Origin: Petunia secreta
Lineage: Eukaryota > Streptophyta > Magnoliopsida > Solanales > Solanaceae
Length of the DNA: 64,000 nucleotides
Direction: 5' to 3'
NCBI GenBank assembly: GCA_029990175.1
Contig: JARKIP010000064.1
Location: 10,744,001 to 10,808,000 of the forward strand
Shown here: positions 58,006-64,000 of the stretch, one piece after another
Layout of the letters: every line of letters begins with the position of its first letter
Numbering within the stretch: position 1 is the stretch's first letter
The notes under the pieces: model-generated
Database searches by the model: none
Told to the model about the DNA's origin: nothing
What the model saw: only the letters and a program-made list of their open reading frames with translations
Translations under genes and position numbers: made by a program

Positions 58006-58548
58006 ATGGTTCGCCGACCTTCCTCCTCAATAGTTGCTACTACTGCAAGAACAGGAGCAACCAATACAAGAGCATCCACGTCAAGAGTAGCAAAAACGAC
58101 AAAGGGAGCAACCTTGAAACAAGAAGAAAGAGGTGAAGCCAAGAAAAAAGAAGGAAGAACGGGAAGAGGGTCAGCCAAGCAAAACGAAGGAAGAACGGGA
58201 AGAAGTGAAGCCAAGCAAAACGAAGGAAAAACGGGAAGAGGGTCAGCCATGCAAAAAGAAGGAAGAAAGGGAAGAGGATCAACCAAGCAAAAAGAAGGAA
58301 AAACGGGAAGAGGATCAGCCAAGCTAAGAGGAGGAAGAGAAAGTCGAAACACTTCTGCAGAACGACAAGAACGTGCAAATGATATTTTGGAACAACTTCG
58401 CGCTGAAGTTTGGGGTTGGAAGTTCAAATTTGAGGAATTCTTCGAATACTACAATAGGGACGTCAAAAAGATGTTGAAAGAAATAAAGAGGATAAAGACC
58501 ATGCTCCAGATAGCAACCTTGAAACAAGAAGGGACTGCATCGCATTGA
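58006..58548 (+). CDS. Basic tandem-repeat protein with coiled-coil C-terminus (unknown)
   Basis: An intact 180-residue frame with its own TATA box. Residues 1-45 are Ala/Thr/Arg-rich. Residues 46-110 hold about six degenerate 14-residue units of the form K-x-E-G-(R/K)-(T/K)-G-R-(G)-S-A-K-Q, strongly basic. Residues 118-165 (ERQERANDILEQLRAEVWGW, then KKMLKEIKRIKTML) form a likely coiled coil resembling the helices of the small genes in style. The rest is a short tail. Such basic repeats could bind nucleic acid, which is inference. It converges with the Ulp1-like gene, and its 3' flank (58784-58912) is a diverged copy of the block that follows mudrA. It is one of very few unbroken frames in set B. 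Confidence 0.55.
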   Translation: MVRRPSSSIVATTARTGATNTRASTSRVAKTTKGATLKQEERGEAKKKEGRTGRGSAKQNEGRTGRSEAKQNEGKTGRGSAMQKEGRKGRGSTKQKEGKTGRGSAKLRGGRESRNTSAERQERANDILEQLRAEVWGWKFKFEEFFEYYNRDVKKMLKEIKRIKTMLQIATLKQEGTASH

Positions 58549-58783
58549 AGTGAAAACACATATTTTGACCAGGATGTTAATATGACTGTTTATTAAGTAA
58601 TGTCTTAAATGCTAATATAATTAGCATACTTTTGTAAAGCGCTGAATCTTTGAACGGTCAAGAATATTTTTGCCTGGTTCTTGATTATCAATGTATAAAC
58701 TTTAATGTTCAGAGCATCTGTTGTTGTTTCCCTATTTACTAGTTATTGAACATCAAATACCCATCAAGTCAAAGACTATTTGA

Positions 58784-58912
58784 ACGTACAACATAATGTT
58801 CCGATAATAACTAATGTGGTTCCAATAGTCTATAATTTTTAATATTTTTTAGTCAATCTTATCATCATACAGATGTTCTAATAATGTAAACTCGATGTTC
58901 AGTGTAATGCAA
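58784..58912 (+). repeat. Shared 3' flank block, copy 3 (diverged)
   Basis: Keeps the order TTTGAACGT, ATGTT-C, GTTCCAA, ATCATACAGATGTTCTAATA and CGATGTTCAGTGTAATGCAA, but with many changes compared with the copies at 53256 and 56726. Confidence 0.65.
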
Positions 58913-59019
58913 AAAAATAGTCATCATTTGCCATATATATCGTCAAAAAATGGGTAATAATCCATATATTACAACCCATCAAAAACAAAAACATAATTAT
59001 CCAAATTTTACAACCCATA

Positions 59020-62000
59020 CTAAGGGACTAATTTGCCATGGAATATGTCCACAGCAAATTGAACAAGACAGTCTTCTATCACATTGTCACACAGCAATTC
59101 CATCGGGGTGTTGGTCAGCAAATGTTCGAGGAACATGATGGCATACGCTCCACATGCAGTACCAGTCAAATTCCTTGGAAGGCCTCTGATGCGCTCATAC
59201 GGCCACATTTCCATAGATTGGATTTCAGGAGGGAGGTGGTTGAATTTCCCCGACTGCCGGATGTATATTGGGAACATGTACATTACTGGCCCAATTATTG
59301 AATCAAAGCGATCTTCATTGTACAACCCAATGTTGCAGTCGTAGACATCGATCCTTGCCTCCTCTAAATGAAAGACGCATGTAACATAATGCGTGCTTTC
59401 AATGTTATACACGGCAAAGAGTCTTTTCACACCATCCCACTTCCTTCCACCCGGATATGGAGACTTACCTCTGGTATAATCAAGGAATGTATCCTCGAAC
59501 TTATATTCTACTAGGTATTTGTCAAGGCCGACATCAAACCCCTTTGCTTCCTCTTCAGCCGCATCGTATCGTACGCACAAGTTGATCAAGAATGAAAGAT
59601 CGAGGATAAGATCAGAGCTATCATAATGCCGGGGGTAAGCCTTATGCCTCACATGCATCAAGGCCAAGTACTCATCCATAAACTGCAGAATAAAACAAAT
59701 TAGAAGTTGTGAATAAAACTATGCCGACACATACTATTTTATGTTTGGACTAGCCAGTCGAATGTTCAACGAACATAGGATCATCAGGTTCCGAACGGAT
59801 AAACAAATGTTCGTTCTTCGATAAAAACCAAACACAAACACAACAATAGAAGTAAAGAGATGCACTTACACTATCCCACATCCACTCTTTCACGTCTAGG
59901 AAGTCCAGAAAATCCAAGTAATTAAACTCGTGACACAGGAAGGCAGTCTTTTGTTCCTTCTTCTCCTCCAAGAAAGCGTCAAATGCAGCTTTCTTGTGAA
60001 TGTCGAGTGCCTTGTACAGTGTCACTGGCAATCTCTCAAGATCTTGGAGCCTGACTTGAGCTCTCTCTCTAAATTTCTAAAATGTTTGAAAAAATCTCTA
60101 GATTTAATAGAAGAACGTCCCTTTTATGTTCATCGATTCTAATTGGATGTTTTACTAACCTTGCCATTCTGGCAGCAGTCATTTTCTTCTTTCCTTTGTT
60201 CTTCTTTGCCTGGAGCATCTTGGACAATAAAATATGCCTCTTTGGTCGCTGCTGCTGCTTCTCCTTCTTTGACGACGACGCTACTAAATTAGCAAGGGAC
60301 AGCTGGATCGCATCAAGCTTCTGATCCAGTCCCTGTCGCCATTGAAGGCAGTCGTGACACTTGCAACTTCAGACACTAGGCTGCACATTCTCATGTTCTC
60401 TCCTCCTAGAGCTTTCTCCAACTTCGAACAAACCCCTACCACTAAAAAGACCACCAGTAAAACGACCAGCCCTACCACCAATCTCACCACCAACTTGTGT
60501 TTCACATCTACCAACACCTCCACTAACAAATTCTTCACCAACCTTTCCTTCATCAATTACCTCTGAGGGGTCCTGGGGCAATTCCTAAAAATTGTCACTC
60601 GATCACCACCAACGATCGAGCTAGCCCCCTCCAACATCCCAACAAGCTGATCAATTACCTCATCGCCCCCATCAACAAACGGCTCAATATTCTGAAAGGT
60701 ATCATCTTCCCTCTCTACATCGATAGGGTCAATGAAAGGGTGCACCACCTACATACCATAAATATTTGGTAAGCATATAATGTATAAGAGAAATAAACCT
60801 TAACATCACAAAGAGTGTTCAGAACATCATTATTACTGTTCGACATTTAACACCAGTAAAAATGAAACATCATATCTGTCGTGATCGAACATCTGAAAAG
60901 ACGTTCTTAACATTAACAACAATGATTATAACGACATTGCAGATGTTCCAACATTTAGAAAATTGTAGGTAAAGTACTTACATGCTTTGCAACATTCTCA
61001 AACAGCCTTCGGGAGTCTCTTTCATTCTTTTCAGTGATCCACCTGTGCATCCTTGGCATGGTCCTCTCCTTGGGAAAATCCCTGGGACGAAGCGCAGGTA
61101 TTGCTTCAAATACCCAACCCACAAATGCCTAAGGAAACCCATAAAGATTGTAATTTGGCCCGTCCTTAGCCTTGCTAGCTGCACGAACAGCCATGGGCTT
61201 CGTCAGGTACTCAATGGTCAGCTCGAAGCTTTTCCGCCCCCAAGGATACTAGGCAAATTCATTTGGAAGATATGCAAGGCAGACCAGTAATTCCTCAATA
61301 CCAGCTTTTTTGTCCTTGGCGCACAATATTGAGTGAACAAACCAAGCCATGGCAAGCCCAAACTTGTACCGTTCAGGAACTTCCTCATTTTCTATCAAAC
61401 TCATCAACCGGGGAGCAGTTCCTGCCCTTGCTTTCCCATCCTCCCATGCCGTTGAACTATACTCCCACATCTCCCTGCCCCTCTCTTTCATCGCAGCCTC
61501 CCATTAGAAACTTGGATAGGCTTGGCATCTCAGCTTTGTCATCAAAGCAAACTCTTGGAGGCCAAAACGAACAGGCACTCCATTGAAATTGAACCAAGCT
61601 TCTTTTTCTTTATTGCACAAAACTCTTCTTGGCAGAATATTGTGCACCAACATGGTTGGAAATGATGGCTCCTCCGGCAAGTCCAAGAAATGGCCAAAGA
61701 TACTGTTTTTGAACTTGTCATACAAACCACTTGTACGCAGCACAATCCTGAACTCACGCATCCGTCCAATAAGCGACGAGCGGACAGTTATCTTGGATTG
61801 AAAATGCTCATGATCATCCAAGTAAGTCTTCAGCACCATTGGTGGAATGACACTGGTAACGTACTCAGGCTGCACAATATTTTGAAATTTGTTAGTTTAA
61901 GGAATCACCACGGTAGCAAGAACATATTATCAGATGCATGAAACATCACTTGAGATGTTCCAAGGAACTACAAGAAAATACTTTGAACATAGTTAAGGTT

Positions 62001-62570
62001 GATCTGATCATGCACGCGAGTGTTCTCAAATCATATAAAAAAATATTGAACATTCTACTGAAAAGTGAAGAACAACTTTATGTATGTTCTAGACAACAAC
62101 TATACCTCTCTAGGTGGCTCTGCAGAATCAGCTCCCACGTCGTCTACGAACTTCATTCGACCTTCTCCTTCGCATCTCTCACCCTCTTCTTCTTCCCTAC
62201 TATTCCTACCTCCTTCACCAGCTTGAACATCTACAACCTCTATAACTTCTTGTACATCATCTACTTCTTCAACATTTGCAACTCCTTCAAATTCTCCTGC
62301 AAGATTATTTACCAGCCTTCCCACCTCCTCTTCTTCTGCCATATTTAAAAGACTCTCTTTTTTGTTTCCATCTTCATCCCAGTCATCATCACCAAACAGC
62401 GCTTCTATTTCTTCTGATAGATTACCATCGTCCGGCAGCTGTGGCCCTACATTTACATCATAGTCTAGGGACCCCTCCTCTTCGTCCTCCAATATAATTC
62501 TCTTCTTCCTAGGAGGCTGTTTACTAGGAGGAGTAGTCTCCTTCCTCTTAATTCCCCGCGTATAAGCCAT
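59020..62570 (-). pseudogene. Ulp1-like cysteine protease gene of the MULE (set B), five exons, broken
   Basis: Exons on the minus strand by GT-AG sites: 62570-62106, 61869-60982, 60748-60160, 60068-59870 and 59682-59020, about 935 codons. Exon 1 is a basic then very acidic leader. Exon 2 carries the DUF1985-type region (PTMLVHNILPRRVLCN, FGLQEFALMTKLRCQ, YPWGRKSFELTIEYL). Exon 3 is Gly-rich then basic. Exon 5 is the C48/Ulp1 protease, with His in ESTHYVTCVFHL, Asp in IDVYDCN and Cys in GTACGAYAIMFLEHL. Three in-frame stops in exon 2 (near 61504, 61249 and 61131), one frameshift near 60590 and a TGA near 60367 in exon 3 kill it. Ulp1-type enzymes cleave SUMO-like conjugates. Their role in MULEs is not established. 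Confidence 0.8.
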
Positions 62571-62649
62571 TGTAGCTGCAAATCACAAGTATATTAATCA
62601 ATTAAAGATGTGCGAACATGCAATATGGGTGTGTGAAACATAATATACA

Positions 62650-63420
62650 TATGTTTTATCAAACCCTAATTCAATTAGAGTCATCATTAAACGTTATCAT
62701 CCTCTCGCACGGTCAGAGCACTGTCTCAAATGTTCCAGAACTTTAAACATGTACGCACAAACATAAACATGCAAAATCTTGACTATATGTACAACATTTT
62801 TTCAACATTTAGCATATTTATTTTATAAAACCCTAATTTATTTTAACAAAAATCATCTAAAATGCATCACCAACTTTAAACATCCTATCACACGTTTAGA
62901 ACACTGTCTCACGATGTTTGACTCTGCGAAGGAGTATACTCTTAACATGGTAATATAACATAAACATGCAAAAACTTCACTAGTTGTACAACTTTTTTTC
63001 AACCTTTAGCATAGTTATTTTATAAAACCCTAATTTATTTTAACAAAAATCATCTAAAATACATCACCAACTTTAAACATCCTATCACACGTTTAGAACA
63101 CTGTCTCACGATGTTTGACTCTGCGAAGGAGTATACTCTTAACATGGTAATATAACATAAACATGCAAAAACTTCACTAGTTGTACAACTTTTTTTCAAC
63201 CTTTAGCATATTTATTTTATAAAACCCTAATTTATTTTAACAAAAATCATCTAAAATGCATCACCAACCTCAAACATCCTATCACACGCTTAGAACACTG
63301 TCTCACGATGTTTGACTCTTCGAAGGAGTATGCTCTTAACATGGTAATATAACATAAACATGCAAAATCTTCACTATTTGTACAAGAACATAGCATTATT
63401 TGACGAAAAAATCAACAAAA
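62650..63420. repeat. 197-bp tandem array upstream of the Ulp1-like gene
   Basis: AAACCCTAATTTATTTTAAC starts units at 62828, 63025 and 63222, preceded by a diverged unit from about 62650. Each unit carries TTTAGAACACTGTCTCACGA-type and ATGTTTGACTC words. Degenerate units recur at 54150-54330. Confidence 0.88.
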
Positions 63421-64000
63421 ACAAAGATTTTCACAAGAACTTTCTTCCAGTACAGTAAAAAGGCGTAAAAATCATAGTTTTTTCAAAATAGCAACAAAAA
63501 AAAAAAAAACTCCCCGATTCACTTGAAAAACATCAATATTGTTCAAAATTTACCTTTAGATGTTACCGAAAAAATGTATATGGTCGGCGACGATGATGTT
63601 TAGAAAACTGCGTAGAAGACTGTAGAAGAGACGAACTTGAGAAGTGTATAAGAGAAGATTTTGGGGTTCGATGTTTTAAATGATTGCACTGAGTCCGTTC
63701 GGTTCATTTTCCCACCTTTTGATTAAAAGTTTTTGGGATTGCTAATTCAGTCCAAAAAGTTTTTAATAAAGCCCCACAAGTTTTGTTGTTTCTAATCTGG
63801 CCCATGGTTTAATGTTAAACGCGCGCGTTATTCAACGCTCCACGCACGTCCCCTTTTATTATTTAAAGACTTGAAAGGGTCTTTTGGCCCAATCTTCTCA
63901 AGTGATAAAGGATTTTGGTTAAAATTTTGGCTTACCTTCGCGCGCTACCTGGGAAGCGACGTTTTCAGTGCTGAGATCCCAGTTTTAATTGGACGCTAGG
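63421..64000. other. Outer flank of MULE set B
   Basis: Non-coding. 63421-63720 matches 54350-54640 (CCCCGATTCACTTGAAAA, TTTACCTTTAGATGTTACCG). After about 63720 the sequence has TATTCAACGCTCCACGCACG-type words, similar to CCACGCGCATCCC at 54722. The right end of the MULE is probably here, but I could not define an inverted repeat with the left side. Confidence 0.45.

Noticed and set aside
60284..60556. A Val-rich frame in the third exon region of the Ulp1-like gene
   Set aside because: It is a shadow. The neighbouring frame gives a Gly-rich linker that continues after the frameshift into the basic and helical parts.
18744..62570. One single giant MULE covering sets A and B
   Set aside because: Both sets have their own mudrA and Ulp1-like genes in the same order, so two elements (or more) side by side explain the region better.

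Overview
This window is plant nuclear DNA, almost certainly from a eudicot and probably an asterid. I cannot name the species. The evidence is Ty3-type chromovirus LTR retrotransposons with plant-type primer-binding sites, a Stowaway-like MITE, a TRIM, and two Mutator-like (MULE) gene sets carrying mudrA-type transposase and Ulp1-like genes. I found no host gene, rRNA or tRNA that I would defend. The sequence reads as nested, partly decayed heterochromatin. Most broken codons look like C-to-T or G-to-A changes (CAG to TAG, CGA to TGA, GAT to AAT), as expected from methylated, silenced DNA.

Layout. 1-2013: AT-rich DNA with a Stowaway-like MITE and a TRIM. 2014-10590: a complete but decayed Tekay/Del-type chromovirus (+) with a TTTTT target duplication. 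10832-18342: a young, nearly intact chromovirus (-) with 747-bp LTRs that differ at two positions by eye, a CCCCC target duplication, and one UGA between gag-protease and pol. 18343-27830: MULE gene set A, with an internally deleted mudrA, a B3-domain gene, small coiled-coil genes, and a 1.1-kb foldback split by a 2.6-kb solo LTR. 27831-44459: a non-autonomous LTR element (-) that splits a Ulp1/DUF1985-like gene. It is itself split by a 10-kb LTR element (28134-38148) whose roughly 3.4-kb LTRs look chimeric. 44460-45587: the other half of the split gene. 45588 to about 49660: a truncated relative of the non-autonomous element. 49.7-64 kb: MULE gene set B, with mudrA (one intron), small coiled-coil genes, a basic tandem-repeat protein, and a five-exon Ulp1-like protease gene on the opposite strand.

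The most interesting signal is that sets A and B share one plan. Each has mudrA on +, one or more short + genes with their own TATA box, a short coiled-coil gene on -, and a long Ulp1/DUF1985-type gene on - converging on mudrA. The small proteins look related: a heptad-rich middle followed by a tail of the type NP-x-x-(hydrophobic)-x-(T/S)-P-P. Several unrelated + genes within a set also share the same 3' flanking block. This suggests a large MULE lineage that carries and multiplies a cassette of small accessory genes behind common regulatory flanks. All of these readings were made by eye, so alignments and homology searches remain to be run.
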